Counted from the stretch's first letter, positions 14,946 through 23,821 are shown. The stretch: 43,870 nt of DNA from UBA8752 sp965659115 (GCA_965659115.1 CBFHUP010000015.1:1-43870), one strand, 5' to 3'. Notes: generated by a model from the sequence alone, not told the origin. A program made the numbers and translations.

Positions 14946-15611
14946 ATGACAATTCACCGTGCCGGCCACAAGGTCATTCTCGTCTTTATGCTGGGGCTCG
15001 TCCTGTTGCAAGGCTTGATTTCTTGGATCCCTTCCATTCACATCGTGCTCGAGGGGTTTTTGAGGGTGGTGCTGGTCGGCCTTGGATTGCTGGTGTTGTG
15101 GTTTTTCCGCATACCGAACCGTCCCTATACCGGACAACCGGGTGAAGTCACCGCGGTCAGTGATGGCAAAGTCGTTTTGGTAGAAGAGGTAGAAGAGCCC
15201 GAGGTTGTTGGCGGGAAGGCCATCAAAATCTGTGTCTTCTTGAGCATTTTTGATGTGCACGCCCAATGGGCACCGGTGGCTGGAAACCTCGAGTATTTCA
15301 AATACCACAAGGGGGAGTATTTGGTAGCGTGGCATGAGAAGTCTTCCACACTCAATGAGCGGACGACTTTTGGACAGCGTACGCCAGGAGGCTTGGTGGT
15401 GTGGCGTCAAATTGCCGGTGCAGTTGCTCGGCGCATTCGCTGGTATGTAAAAGAAGGAGAGCAGATTGCAGGTGGCCAAGAGTGTGGCTTCATCTTGTTT
15501 GGCTCCCGCATTGATTTTTACTTGCCCTTGGGGTCTGATGTGGTGGTGAAACCAGGTGACCGCGTAGTGGCACGGAGCACGGTGCTCGCACGGTTGCCCG
15601 AAGTGTCTTAA
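14946..15611 (+). CDS. psd: Phosphatidylserine decarboxylase
   Basis: Decarboxylates phosphatidylserine to phosphatidylethanolamine at the inner membrane. The 221-residue protein has two N-terminal helices (about 9-27 and 32-52), the FFRIPNRPYTG motif, VFLSIFDVHAQWAP (conserved His), NERTTFGQRTPGG and the site of self-cleavage ILFGSRIDFYLP, where the serine of GS becomes the pyruvoyl group. Length is typical of the short form of the enzyme. It acts directly downstream of CdsA in the pathway. Confidence 0.95.
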   Translation: MTIHRAGHKVILVFMLGLVLLQGLISWIPSIHIVLEGFLRVVLVGLGLLVLWFFRIPNRPYTGQPGEVTAVSDGKVVLVEEVEEPEVVGGKAIKICVFLSIFDVHAQWAPVAGNLEYFKYHKGEYLVAWHEKSSTLNERTTFGQRTPGGLVVWRQIAGAVARRIRWYVKEGEQIAGGQECGFILFGSRIDFYLPLGSDVVVKPGDRVVARSTVLARLPEVS

Positions 15612-15655
15612 CTTCCCGCACTTCAGACGGGTACATTCCCGGAACCGAAACAAAC

Positions 15656-17569
15656 ATGCGAATCGCAACCCTTACGCTAGCCGCGTTCTGCGCGGCATCT
15701 ACGGTCGTTCAGGCCCAAAGTTTTCACCGCCTTGATGCAGCACACAAAGTGCAGGCTGTTTTGCCATCGGTCGATATGACGGGTGAGGAAATCATCCCTT
15801 ATCAGCCATTGAATGCGCAGAATTTAGGAGACATCGATCACCTTCAGCTGCGTGACATGGTCATCGAGCGACAGGTGATCGGCTACACCCAATATGACCT
15901 TCAGTCCAACTACGCTGTGGACGACCGTGTCTTTAGTTCTTCCGCTGGCCTGAGCGCTGGATGGATTCAGTCTTTGGAGACTTCTCCATTTGGAGACCGG
16001 GGAACGGGATACAACCATAAAGACGCTGGAACTGGTGCTGATTGGGGAGAGATTCCCTACGACCGCATCGAAGATGTCCGGATTGGATGGCCCTCGCTGG
16101 GTCACCTCGCCAACGGCTCTGAATTTGCCCTGAGCCACGGCAGCACTGGCGGCCTTGTTTTTGCCACGCGTGATGCGATTGGCAGCGGCAACTGGTCCAC
16201 TTCAACTTTGCCTGCATTGACCGCTGAAGACGAGTCGGACATCTGGCACCTGTGGCCGCGTGCCACTGTCGGTGGTGCCGATGGCAACAGCATTCACGCC
16301 ATTTGCATCAGCGCTCCTGCTGGAAACGGTGGTGTGCTTTACAACGGCCAAGACGGAGCCTTGATTTACATGCGGTCCACCGATGGTGGTGCCAATTGGG
16401 ACATTCAGACTTTCGCTGAACTGGACACTGCTTCATTTGGAGCTGGCTTTGTGGCGGACTCTTACGCCATTCACGCAGAAGGCGACAAGGTGGCCTTTGC
16501 GGTGTTCAATGGCTTCTATGACACTTTTGCCATGGTCTCTGAGGACAATGGAGATACTTGGACTTACGAGACCATCGTCGATTTCCCTGTCGACAACTAT
16601 GTGCTCGACTCTGGAGCCTTGCTCGACACCACCATCTCCGATGATGTGGACGCCAATGGTAACGCCATGTTCTTCAATGCTGACCGCGCTGGAGATGTAT
16701 TGGTCGATGAAGCGGGAGGTGTGCACGTATTCTTCGGTGCCATGTTCTATGCGGACAGCGACACCACTGATGGCACCAGCAGTTACTACCCCTTTACCAA
16801 CGGGTTGGAGTACTGGAGGCCAGATATGGGGCCAGACAGTTCCATGACCATCGCCTATGCCTATGACATTGACGAAAGTGGCACCTTGGATTACGAGGAT
16901 GAGATTGCAGGATACTTCGTCGGCATCAGTTCACAGCCTTCTGCAGGACAGGTCGTTGAATCGAATACCATCGTGGTGGCTTACAGCGCGTTGATGGAGG
17001 ATTTTAGCACAGGCATCCAGAACTACCGCCACTGCTACGTGGTCCACTCCACAGATTTGGGTGAGACTTGGAATTCTGCTTCGGCTTGCGATGTGACGCC
17101 AGACTTGGACTTTGACCTGATCGAGAGTGTATACCCTTGCGTTCCACAGCGCATTTTAGGGGGAGAGGTGAACCTCACTTACCAGCGTGACTTCGAGCCT
17201 GGCCTGCACGTGCGGGGTGATGAGGACCCGATTGACATCAATGACATCGTAGGCTTGACCATGAATGTGGAGGACCTCGGCGATTGTGCAGATGTTGAAT
17301 TTGAGGACTACGTGGGTGTTGGTGAAATCGACCAAGTTGGATTTGGCCTTTTCCCGAACCCTGCTGACGCTGTTGTGGAGGTCGTATTGGACGACTTGCT
17401 GTTCGGCGCAGAGGTATGTGTTCGCGACATGGGTGGACGTCTGGTGCGCCAGGCCCGCATCCAGGGCAAGCTCGCCCGTCTCGATGTGTCAGATTTGACA
17501 CCCGGTATTTACACCGTGGAGGTCAGTGGCTCAGGTGCCCGCAGCATTGAGCGCTTGTCCATCCGCTGA
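15656..17569 (+). CDS. Secreted Asp-box (sialidase-like) protein with T9SS type A sorting domain
   Basis: A 637-residue exported protein. It has a signal peptide ending near VVQAQS and a C-terminal domain of about 75 residues beginning GLFPNPADAVVEVVL and ending in a basic IERLSIR, typical of the type IX secretion sorting signal that is removed or anchored at the cell surface. Between them are Asp-box motifs: STDGGANW (about residue 241), SEDNGDTW (about 294) and STDLGETW (about 464), which mark beta-propeller blades like those of sialidases. Two short acidic stretches (DIDESGTLDYEDE, EDPIDINDIVG) may bind calcium. The catalytic Arg triad of a true sialidase is not evident, so the substrate is unknown. 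It sits alone between psd and cinA, with 44 bases before it. Confidence 0.85.
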   Translation: MRIATLTLAAFCAASTVVQAQSFHRLDAAHKVQAVLPSVDMTGEEIIPYQPLNAQNLGDIDHLQLRDMVIERQVIGYTQYDLQSNYAVDDRVFSSSAGLSAGWIQSLETSPFGDRGTGYNHKDAGTGADWGEIPYDRIEDVRIGWPSLGHLANGSEFALSHGSTGGLVFATRDAIGSGNWSTSTLPALTAEDESDIWHLWPRATVGGADGNSIHAICISAPAGNGGVLYNGQDGALIYMRSTDGGANWDIQTFAELDTASFGAGFVADSYAIHAEGDKVAFAVFNGFYDTFAMVSEDNGDTWTYETIVDFPVDNYVLDSGALLDTTISDDVDANGNAMFFNADRAGDVLVDEAGGVHVFFGAMFYADSDTTDGTSSYYPFTNGLEYWRPDMGPDSSMTIAYAYDIDESGTLDYEDEIAGYFVGISSQPSAGQVVESNTIVVAYSALMEDFSTGIQNYRHCYVVHSTDLGETWNSASACDVTPDLDFDLIESVYPCVPQRILGGEVNLTYQRDFEPGLHVRGDEDPIDINDIVGLTMNVEDLGDCADVEFEDYVGVGEIDQVGFGLFPNPADAVVEVVLDDLLFGAEVCVRDMGGRLVRQARIQGKLARLDVSDLTPGIYTVEVSGSGARSIERLSIR

Positions 17570-17575
17570 TTGAAG

Positions 17576-18877
17576 ATGGCATCCGGGCGGCTTCTGGTGG
17601 AGATTTTGTCTATCGGCGATGAATTGCTGATGGGACAAACGGTCAACACCAATGCCGCCTGGATGGGCCATCTTCTAGAAAAGGAAGGTTGGCGGGTCAA
17701 CCGATGTGTGGTCGTTTCCGATGAGGAAGGGGCCATTGTTGACGCCCTAAAAGACGCGGAGTCCCGGGCGGAATTGGTGTTGATCACCGGTGGGCTTGGA
17801 CCGACCCGTGACGACATCACAAAGCACGTATTGTGCCGGCATTTTGGGACCGAATTGGTGCGGTACCCCGCCATTGAGGACCGCATTGTTTCATGGTTCG
17901 AGCGTCGAGGCCGACCAGTGTTGCAAGTCAACCGAGACCAGGCGCTATTGCCAGCGGCCTGCAGGCCCTTGGAGAATCCATTGGGAACGGCGAGTGGAAT
18001 GTGGTTTGACCGTGCCAATGGGGTCACGGTTTCCATGCCGGGTGTTCCCTACGAGATGGAACACATCATGGAGTATGGTGTATTGCCCGGCATGCGGGAC
18101 CGAATGCTGCAGGCGGGGAGGTTGCCCAAAAGGGCCCATTTGTCCTTGCTCACAATGGGGACAGGGGAGAGTCAATTGGCCGCGACCCTCGGAGACATGG
18201 AAGGCGCTTTGGAGCGCGATGGCATCAAGCTGGCGTATTTGCCCAGTCCGGGTAGCGTCCGCATCCGTCTGACTGCAGAGGGCCAGGCCGTTGATCAATT
18301 GAAGCAGGCCCACACCGATGTGTTGGAGCGTTTGAGTGAGTGGGTTGTTTCCGAAGAGGGGTTGCCGGTCCAAGAGGCGCTGAGTGGTTGTTTGGTGCGT
18401 CAAGGCCTCACCTTGGCTGTGGCCGAGAGCTGCACCGGCGGAGCCTTGGGCGCTGCCTTGGTGGCCCGTGCTGGGGCGAGTGCCTTTTTTCGAGGAGGTG
18501 TTCAATCGTATTCCAATGCGGCCAAAGTGCAGTTGTTGGAAGTGGATGAGGCCTTGATTTCAGAGCATGGTGCGGTTTCTGAGGCGGTGGCGAAGGCCAT
18601 GGCCAAGGGGGTGCGCGAAAAGTTTGGGGCGGACTTCGGAGTGTCCATCACGGGCATTGCCGGTCCTGATGGAGGCAGTGAGGATAAGCCCGTCGGCACC
18701 GTGTATATGGCTTGTGACGGCCCTTCTGGGGTGTTGTGTGTGCGCCACCAGTTCGGTCGCGATCGCACTCGAAACCTTGCTATGAGTGTGCGATCAGCTG
18801 CTCAATTGGCCTTAAAAGCGGCCATTGAATGGGAAGTGGAATCAAAACCCGCCTCAGGGGTTGCGGATTCACTTTGA
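17576..18877 (+). CDS. cinA: CinA family nicotinamide-nucleotide amidohydrolase
   Basis: A 433-residue two-domain protein. The N-terminal molybdopterin-binding-like domain has EILSIGDELLMGQTVNTNA and the LVLITGGLGPTRDDITK motif. The C-terminal domain, from about residue 270, is the NMN deamidase with AESCTGGALGAAL near 283, GGVQSYSNAAK and GIAGPDGG. It recycles nicotinamide mononucleotide by removing the amide. A TTG six bases earlier is in frame; ATG 17576 is preferred and leaves six bases after the upstream stop. Confidence 0.93.
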   Translation: MASGRLLVEILSIGDELLMGQTVNTNAAWMGHLLEKEGWRVNRCVVVSDEEGAIVDALKDAESRAELVLITGGLGPTRDDITKHVLCRHFGTELVRYPAIEDRIVSWFERRGRPVLQVNRDQALLPAACRPLENPLGTASGMWFDRANGVTVSMPGVPYEMEHIMEYGVLPGMRDRMLQAGRLPKRAHLSLLTMGTGESQLAATLGDMEGALERDGIKLAYLPSPGSVRIRLTAEGQAVDQLKQAHTDVLERLSEWVVSEEGLPVQEALSGCLVRQGLTLAVAESCTGGALGAALVARAGASAFFRGGVQSYSNAAKVQLLEVDEALISEHGAVSEAVAKAMAKGVREKFGADFGVSITGIAGPDGGSEDKPVGTVYMACDGPSGVLCVRHQFGRDRTRNLAMSVRSAAQLALKAAIEWEVESKPASGVADSL

Positions 18878-18891
18878 AAACTGCACCTTTG
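18861..18891 (+). promoter_or_regulatory. Promoter of rpmB (TTG and CACCTTTG)
   Basis: TTG at 18861-18863, a 20-base spacer, and CACCTTTG at 18884-18891 match the Bacteroidota -33/-7 arrangement with one mismatch in the -7 box. It overlaps the end of cinA and would give an rpmB leader of roughly 40 bases containing the hairpin and repeats described next. Confidence 0.5.
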
Positions 18892-18895
18892 CACT

Positions 18896-18938
18896 CCCGA
18901 AAAACTCGGGAAACGTAAAACCTCGGAATCGTAAAACC
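18896..18938 (+). repeat. Hairpin and tandem repeat in the rpmB leader
   Basis: CCCGA-AAAAC-TCGGG (18896-18910) is a perfect five-base stem with a five-base loop. Partly overlapping it are two adjacent near-copies, TCGGGAAACGTAAAACC (18906-18922) and TCGGAATCGTAAAACC (18923-18938), ending exactly at the rpmB ATG. The arrangement could be a ribosomal-protein binding site or a duplication; nothing more can be said from sequence alone. Confidence 0.5.
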
Positions 18939-19181
18939 ATGAGCCGCATTTGTCAGCTTACCGGAAAGAAGGTGATGGTCGGAAACAATGTTTCCCACTC
19001 GAAGCGCCGTACCAAGCGCCGTTTCTACCCCAACCTCTTTAAGAAGCGTTTCTTCATTCCTGAGGAAGACCGATGGGTGACCATGCGCGTGAGTGCCTCT
19101 GGTATTCGCAACATCAACCGTTTGGGCGTGTTGGGTGCGATCTCCAAGGCCAAAGAACAGGGGACCTGGACAGAAGCGTAA
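18939..19181 (+). CDS. rpmB: 50S ribosomal protein L28
   Basis: An 80-residue basic protein of the large ribosomal subunit. MSRICQLTGKK at the start, NNVSHSKRRTKRRF, and the RWVTMRVSASGIRNINRLG block are the usual L28 features. ATG 18939 fits family length; a longer in-frame start at 18825 is inside cinA. In most Bacteroidota rpmB is followed by rpmG, a DUF4295 gene and ftsY, but here a terminator follows at once, so those genes must be elsewhere. Confidence 0.95.
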   Translation: MSRICQLTGKKVMVGNNVSHSKRRTKRRFYPNLFKKRFFIPEEDRWVTMRVSASGIRNINRLGVLGAISKAKEQGTWTEA

Positions 19182-19200
19182 GCTTTTCCTCCCAATGAGT

Positions 19201-19238
19201 CCATGAAAAAGGCCCGCAAAAGCGGGCCTTTTTCATGG
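19201..19238. terminator. Strong bidirectional terminator (17-bp stem)
   Basis: A perfect 17-base inverted repeat, CCATGAAAAAGGCCCGC with an AAAA loop and its exact complement, flanked by runs of A and T on the two sides. It lies between the converging ends of rpmB (+) and the prohibitin gene (-) and can stop transcription from both directions. Confidence 0.9.
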
Positions 19239-19253
19239 TCCAGATTTTGGGAA

Positions 19254-20078
19254 TCAGTTGTTTCCCAGAATAATGGGCAGGCCATCGTCGCCGCCGCCAA
19301 CGACCACAATCTTAGTGTTGGGACTCTGGGCAAGGTTTTGCGTCGCTTCAATGCCCTTCCAGCGCAGCAATTCGTCTGAAATGCCTTCGGAGACAATGTC
19401 TTGGAAGTCGCGGACGCCCTCAGCTTCAATCCGTTTCCGTGCCGCTTCCTTGGTTTCTTTTTCTAAGCGGAATTCGTACTCCAACGACTCCTGCTCCTGT
19501 TGCAGTTTTCTTTCAATCGCTTCCTCCAAGGTTTGAGGAAGTCGAATGTTGCGGATCAGGACGTCATTGAGTTTGATGAAGTTGCTCGCGAGCTTTTCGC
19601 GCAAACGCTCTTCGATTTCCACTTGAATCTGTTCCCGTTTGGAGGTGTTGATTTCCTCGGGCAGGTATTTGGCAAAGACCTCTCTGGAAACGGAGCGCAT
19701 GGAGGGCACGATGACGGCATCCTCATAATCTCTACCGCGTTCTATTTCCAGTGCGCCCAGGGCCTCTCTCACAGGCTCATGGAATACAGTCATGTCCAAT
19801 TGAATCTTGAGCAGGTTGGAGGACAGAACATCGAGTTTCTGTTGCATCTCCTTTTGGCGGATTTCATAGACGACCACCCGGTCCCAGGGTGCCTTGAAAT
19901 GAAAGCCTTGGCCCGCGGGTGCCTCGTCGGGATCGATGCCGCCTGAGAAAGTGCGAAAGACCAGTCCCGCATAACCAGAGGGAATGGTATATGTGATGGA
20001 GGACCAGCTGATCAGCAGGGCCACGAACAGCCCTGATACCAGGGCAACGAGTTTGATTGGGCGTGAAGAAGTTTCCAT
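19254..20078 (-). CDS. Prohibitin family (SPFH domain) protein
   Basis: A 274-residue inner-membrane protein with one N-terminal helix (about 11-29) and an SPFH/Band 7 domain: TIPSGYAGLVFRTFSGGI, GFHFKAPWDRVVVYEIRQKE, then DMTVFHEPVREAL. A coiled-coil region with EEAIERKLQQEQESLEYEFRLEKE follows, and the tail ends in a short hydrophobic glycine-rich stretch. These proteins assemble into rings in the membrane; in other bacteria and mitochondria they hold and control FtsH-type proteases. FtsH itself is encoded at 11991. The gene is 36 bases after the VWA gene and probably co-transcribed with it. Confidence 0.9.
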   Translation of the reverse strand: METSSRPIKLVALVSGLFVALLISWSSITYTIPSGYAGLVFRTFSGGIDPDEAPAGQGFHFKAPWDRVVVYEIRQKEMQQKLDVLSSNLLKIQLDMTVFHEPVREALGALEIERGRDYEDAVIVPSMRSVSREVFAKYLPEEINTSKREQIQVEIEERLREKLASNFIKLNDVLIRNIRLPQTLEEAIERKLQQEQESLEYEFRLEKETKEAARKRIEAEGVRDFQDIVSEGISDELLRWKGIEATQNLAQSPNTKIVVVGGGDDGLPIILGNN

Positions 20079-20114
20079 GGGGCTAAGCTATGGCCCCGAA
20101 GGCGTCGACGCCGC

Positions 20115-22214
20115 TTAATATGTGCCCGCCCACCGACGGAGTATCCACTCTGTGGAAAGCAATCCAATCAAGATGTAGAGCAGGACCTTCCATTTGATGA
20201 TGTCCTGCAGTTTTTCTGACCAGTCCCGTTCTGGAGTAAAGCGGCCCGAAGCGGTCATGGCGCGCGTTAAGCTGTCCAATTGAGTGGGGGAGACGGTGAT
20301 TCCGCCGGCAGAAAGCGACAAGCGCCTCAGCGTTGCATGGTCTGCAGCTCGGCCGTTTTGTTCGAGTTCCATCGCCCGCACTTCCAGTGCTCCGCTCCGT
20401 TCAAAAGAGGTGCCCCCAATGTCAGTCGTGGCCCGCCAAGTGTAGGTTCCTTCCGGCCAGCGTCCAGCGTCCAATGCATAGCCGCCTGAGTTGGAGGACG
20501 AAAAGCGGTAGTCGAATTGGGTGCCTGAGCTGTCCGACAAGGTCAGAGCGATGTCGGCTCCCATGTATGGCTGCAGGGTGGCATCGTAGGCCCGCGCTTG
20601 CATCTGCAACCTCTGGTCTTCATTGAGGATGCGGGGTGCTTCTACCCTAAATCGGTCTACCCCGGGATCGGAAGTCAAGAATTGGGTCAATTTGCCCACC
20701 AAATCGTCGAAGAGGTCATGGGAGCCTGTGCGCAAAAAGCCAACTTGGCGCCAGCGCCAGCTCCCTTCGCCAAGCACAACAATGCCCCTGCTTTCGGCAG
20801 TTTGGGTCACAGTGACCAGCGGATTTCCGGTGAGTATGCCCCCTATGCGCTGAAAGAGCAGGGGGGTGTGGGCCGGTCCCCAGGTGGCTTCGCCAAATGG
20901 GGCCATCAGTGGGGGCACTTCGGCCAACCATTCTTCGACCCCTTCTGCCAAGCGAAAGTGAGGAAAGGCAGGATTGACGCCGCCACGCGGATCAGTGGTG
21001 AGTCCTTGGCGGGCCACATTGACCTCCAATCCCAATCCCAATGACGAGACTCCAGAAAAGTCGCCGAGTGGATCCATGATCAGGCCCACAGGAACCCCTG
21101 TCTCACGCAAGGACGTGAACGCTTCCACGGCCTCCGTGTCTCCGGCATCGAACGAGAAGAGAAACGCTGCATCCCAGCGCTCATCGGTGCTGCGGAGTTC
21201 CAGTTCATCGAAGTCTTGGACCGTGACTTCGTAGTTGATGTTGCCCGAAAGGGCATTGGACCAGGCGCCTAAATCGGGATGGGGTGCTGGGCCAGCCAGC
21301 AAGATGCGTTTCCTGCTTTCGATGACGTCGATGACGGCAGTGCGTTTGTTGTTGCCGGTGTTTGCTTCGTTTTCGGCTGCACTGACGCTGATGCGGTAGC
21401 GCTGTATTCCAGGTTGTTCTGCCTCGATGAGGAATTGAACGGTCACAGGGGCCCCTGAGCCGTCGAATTTGACCTCTTCAGCCAAGTTGGTGCCTGGCCC
21501 TAAAATGCGAACTTCTGAAGGGCCTTGGTAGCCTTGAGCGCCCAATTCAATCTCAATGGGGAACCGGTTGCCCAGCCCAGCCACATCGTTATGGAGCAGG
21601 CGCAAAATCCGGATGTCCTTTTGCAAGGTGGTGTCCCCCAAAGCGATTGTGTGCAGCGGGGCGGGAATCCGGCTGTTCATGGCTTCGGGATTGCGCCCCC
21701 TGTTGAACCGTCCATCGGTGGCCACAATCACGGCTCCTACAGGGGCACCTGCCCATTGCCCTTGGAGCACATCCAGTGCGGTTGAAAGGTCAGTGGTCGG
21801 GTCTTCAAATGCCCACGATTCATCCCCTTTCCGCTGGTTGAGGTCCGCTCCGAAGGTGTACACGTTGACCGATGCTCCTGGCTCGCCGGGTTCGGAGGGC
21901 AAGGTGCCGATCCATTGATCCAACGTGTTGCCCCAATCTGGATGGTCAGCTCCAACAGACCGCGATGCGTCTTGCAATACGATCAAAGCAGGCTGACGCG
22001 TGTTGCTTTCTTCGATGCGAAGCACAGGCCTGAACATCAGCAGCACGATGGTGGTCAACGTGAGGGCCCGGACCACTCCGAGGGCAGCCCTGAGGCCTCC
22101 GTGAAGGTGCCTGTTGCCCTTGTCTATGCGGTACAGGAGCGCAGCCGCGACCACCACGAAGGTTAACGCCAGCGCGACCTGAAAAAATGGGGCATCGAGG
22201 AGGACATCGCGCAT
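20115..22214 (-). CDS. VWA-like membrane protein
   Basis: A 699-residue protein with N-terminal helices near 11-29 and 46-61 and a C-terminal helix close to the end (LLYILIGLLSTEWILRRW). After the second helix comes a von Willebrand A-like domain with the metal site D82-A-S84-R-S86 (MIDAS DxSxS) and VGAVIVATDGRFNRG. The rest is beta-rich, including a CARDB-like stretch (GNRFPIEIELGAQG to EANTGNNKRTAVID) and a region like type 1 glutamine amidotransferase folds. Similar large VWA membrane proteins occur across Bacteroidota and may act in envelope assembly or protease control; no precise role is known to me. It lies 9 bases from fabG. Confidence 0.75.
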   Translation of the reverse strand: MRDVLLDAPFFQVALALTFVVVAAALLYRIDKGNRHLHGGLRAALGVVRALTLTTIVLLMFRPVLRIEESNTRQPALIVLQDASRSVGADHPDWGNTLDQWIGTLPSEPGEPGASVNVYTFGADLNQRKGDESWAFEDPTTDLSTALDVLQGQWAGAPVGAVIVATDGRFNRGRNPEAMNSRIPAPLHTIALGDTTLQKDIRILRLLHNDVAGLGNRFPIEIELGAQGYQGPSEVRILGPGTNLAEEVKFDGSGAPVTVQFLIEAEQPGIQRYRISVSAAENEANTGNNKRTAVIDVIESRKRILLAGPAPHPDLGAWSNALSGNINYEVTVQDFDELELRSTDERWDAAFLFSFDAGDTEAVEAFTSLRETGVPVGLIMDPLGDFSGVSSLGLGLEVNVARQGLTTDPRGGVNPAFPHFRLAEGVEEWLAEVPPLMAPFGEATWGPAHTPLLFQRIGGILTGNPLVTVTQTAESRGIVVLGEGSWRWRQVGFLRTGSHDLFDDLVGKLTQFLTSDPGVDRFRVEAPRILNEDQRLQMQARAYDATLQPYMGADIALTLSDSSGTQFDYRFSSSNSGGYALDAGRWPEGTYTWRATTDIGGTSFERSGALEVRAMELEQNGRAADHATLRRLSLSAGGITVSPTQLDSLTRAMTASGRFTPERDWSEKLQDIIKWKVLLYILIGLLSTEWILRRWAGTY

Positions 22215-22223
22215 GGCGCGAAG

Positions 22224-22970
22224 TTACATCCGCATTCCGCCGTCCACGGAAAGGGTTTGCCCGGTGATGTAGCCGCTCATGTCTGAACCGAGGAATACAC
22301 AGGCATCTGCCACATCCTCAGGCCGCCCGCCGCGTTTGAGCGGAATGGCATCGCGCCATCCTTGTACGGTGGTTTCGTCCAGTGCGTCGGTCATTTCGGT
22401 TTCGATGAACCCCGGAGCGATGGCATTGCAGCGAATGTTGCGGCTGCCGAGTTCGAGGGCAACGCTCTTGGTGAAGCCGAGGATTCCGGCTTTTGAAGCA
22501 GAGTAGTTGGCTTGTCCGGCGTTGCCTTGAATGCCCACCACACTCGACATGTTGATGATGCTGCCCGACCGTGCTTTGAGCATGGTGCGCAAGACGGCCT
22601 TGGTCAAGTTGAAGCAGCTCTTGAGGTTGACCTGCATGATGTCGTCCCATTGGTCTTCAGACATCCGCATCAGCAAGGTGTCTCGGGTGATGCCCGCGTT
22701 GTTGATGAGGATGTCTACGGTTCCAAATGCGCCGACCACTTCTTTGACGAGTTCTTCGCTCTCGGACAGGCTGCCGGCGTCTGATTTGAATCCGCGGGCT
22801 GTGCCGCCAGAGGCGGTCAGTTCCGCCTCCAAAGCGCGGGCTTTTTCTTCGCTGGAACGGTAAGTAAAGGCCACCGTGGCTCCTTCTTGTACGAAGCGTT
22901 GGGCGATGGATTTTCCGATGCCGCGGGAGGCGCCGGTGATGAGGGCAATTTTGCCTTCGAGTAGTGCCAT
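22224..22970 (-). CDS. fabG: 3-oxoacyl-[acyl-carrier-protein] reductase
   Basis: NADPH-dependent reduction of 3-oxoacyl-ACP in fatty acid elongation. The 248-residue short-chain dehydrogenase has TGASRGIG at residues 12-19, NNAGITRDTLLMRM near 90, the catalytic S142/S143-Y156-K160 set, GFIETEMT and the C-terminal GQTLSVDGGM. Length and motifs are those of FabG rather than a general dehydrogenase. ATG 22970 gives the usual MALLEGKIALITG start; an in-frame upstream ATG at 22994 adds eight unrelated residues. Confidence 0.93.
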   Translation of the reverse strand: MALLEGKIALITGASRGIGKSIAQRFVQEGATVAFTYRSSEEKARALEAELTASGGTARGFKSDAGSLSESEELVKEVVGAFGTVDILINNAGITRDTLLMRMSEDQWDDIMQVNLKSCFNLTKAVLRTMLKARSGSIINMSSVVGIQGNAGQANYSASKAGILGFTKSVALELGSRNIRCNAIAPGFIETEMTDALDETTVQGWRDAIPLKRGGRPEDVADACVFLGSDMSGYITGQTLSVDGGMRM

Positions 22971-23018
22971 TTTGTTGGTGTTTTGGGGCGGCAATTTAGC
23001 CGCATGAGGGCCGATGAA

Positions 23019-23810
23019 TCAGAGCAGGTCTGCAGCTTCTGCGATCAACTCTGCAATGTCCTTGACTTCGATGTCGCCTTCGCGCTCCGCGTTTTTGACA
23101 CCGTCGGTCATCATGGTGTTGCAAAACGGGCAGCCAGTGGCCACGACTTTGGCGCCTGTTTCGAGCACGTCGTCGGTGCGTTCGTGGTTGACTTCCCGGT
23201 CTCCCTTTTCGGCATCCTTGAACATCTGTGCGCCTCCTGCGCCGCAGCACAGGCCATTCTTCTTGCAGCGTCGCATTTCCACGAGGTCTGCATCCAAGGC
23301 GGCCAAAGCTGCGCGGGGCGCTTCGTATTCTCCGTTGCCCCTCCCGAGATAGCAGGGGTCGTGGAAGGTGATGCGCTTGCCCTTGAAAGGCTGACCATCG
23401 GCAATCTTCAAGCGCCCATCCGCAATGAGCTGCTGGATGAATTGGGTATGGTGCATCACTTCATATTCTCCTCCGAGTTCCGGATACTCGTTTTTGAGGG
23501 TATTGAAGCAGTGCGGACAACCGGTAACGATGCGTTTGACACCGTACCCGTTGAGCACAGCGATGTTTTGCGCGGCTTGCATTTGAAAAAGGAACTCGTT
23601 GCCCGCCCGCTTGGCGGGATCGCCCGTGCAGCTTTCTTCTGCTCCGAGCACTGCAAATGGAACTTCAGCAGCATTCAAAATGCGGGCGATGGCTTTTGTG
23701 ATGCGCTTTGCACGGTCGTCAAAGCTGCCAGCGCAACCCACCCAAAAGAGGACCTCTGGGGTCTCTCCGCGGGCGTTCATATCGGCCAAATGGGGGACGG
23801 TCAATGCCAT
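23019..23810 (-). CDS. Two-CCG-domain (Fe-S)-binding protein, HdrB/GlpC-like
   Basis: A 263-residue soluble protein with two cysteine-rich CCG domains like those of heterodisulfide reductase HdrB/HdrD and GlpC. The first has WVGCAG, EESCTGD and TGCPHCFNTL; the second has DPCYLGRG, RCKKNGLCCGAGG and TGCPFCNTM. Such domains bind an unusual Fe-S cluster and handle thiols or pass electrons. It is 11 bases downstream of the membrane [4Fe-4S] protein, and the two together resemble HdrD with its membrane partner. Partner substrate unknown; the quinone pool is one possibility. Confidence 0.85.
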   Translation of the reverse strand: MALTVPHLADMNARGETPEVLFWVGCAGSFDDRAKRITKAIARILNAAEVPFAVLGAEESCTGDPAKRAGNEFLFQMQAAQNIAVLNGYGVKRIVTGCPHCFNTLKNEYPELGGEYEVMHHTQFIQQLIADGRLKIADGQPFKGKRITFHDPCYLGRGNGEYEAPRAALAALDADLVEMRRCKKNGLCCGAGGAQMFKDAEKGDREVNHERTDDVLETGAKVVATGCPFCNTMMTDGVKNAEREGDIEVKDIAELIAEAADLL

Positions 23811-23821
23811 ATCGGTGGGGG

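Noticed and set aside
15614..15631. CCCG/CGGG inverted repeat between psd and the T9SS protein gene
   Set aside because: Only four base pairs with a long spacer and no T-run; not a credible terminator.
20079..20097. GGGGC/GCCCC inverted repeat beside the prohibitin start
   Set aside because: Five bases per arm in a GC-rich context; no sign of conservation and no T-run.
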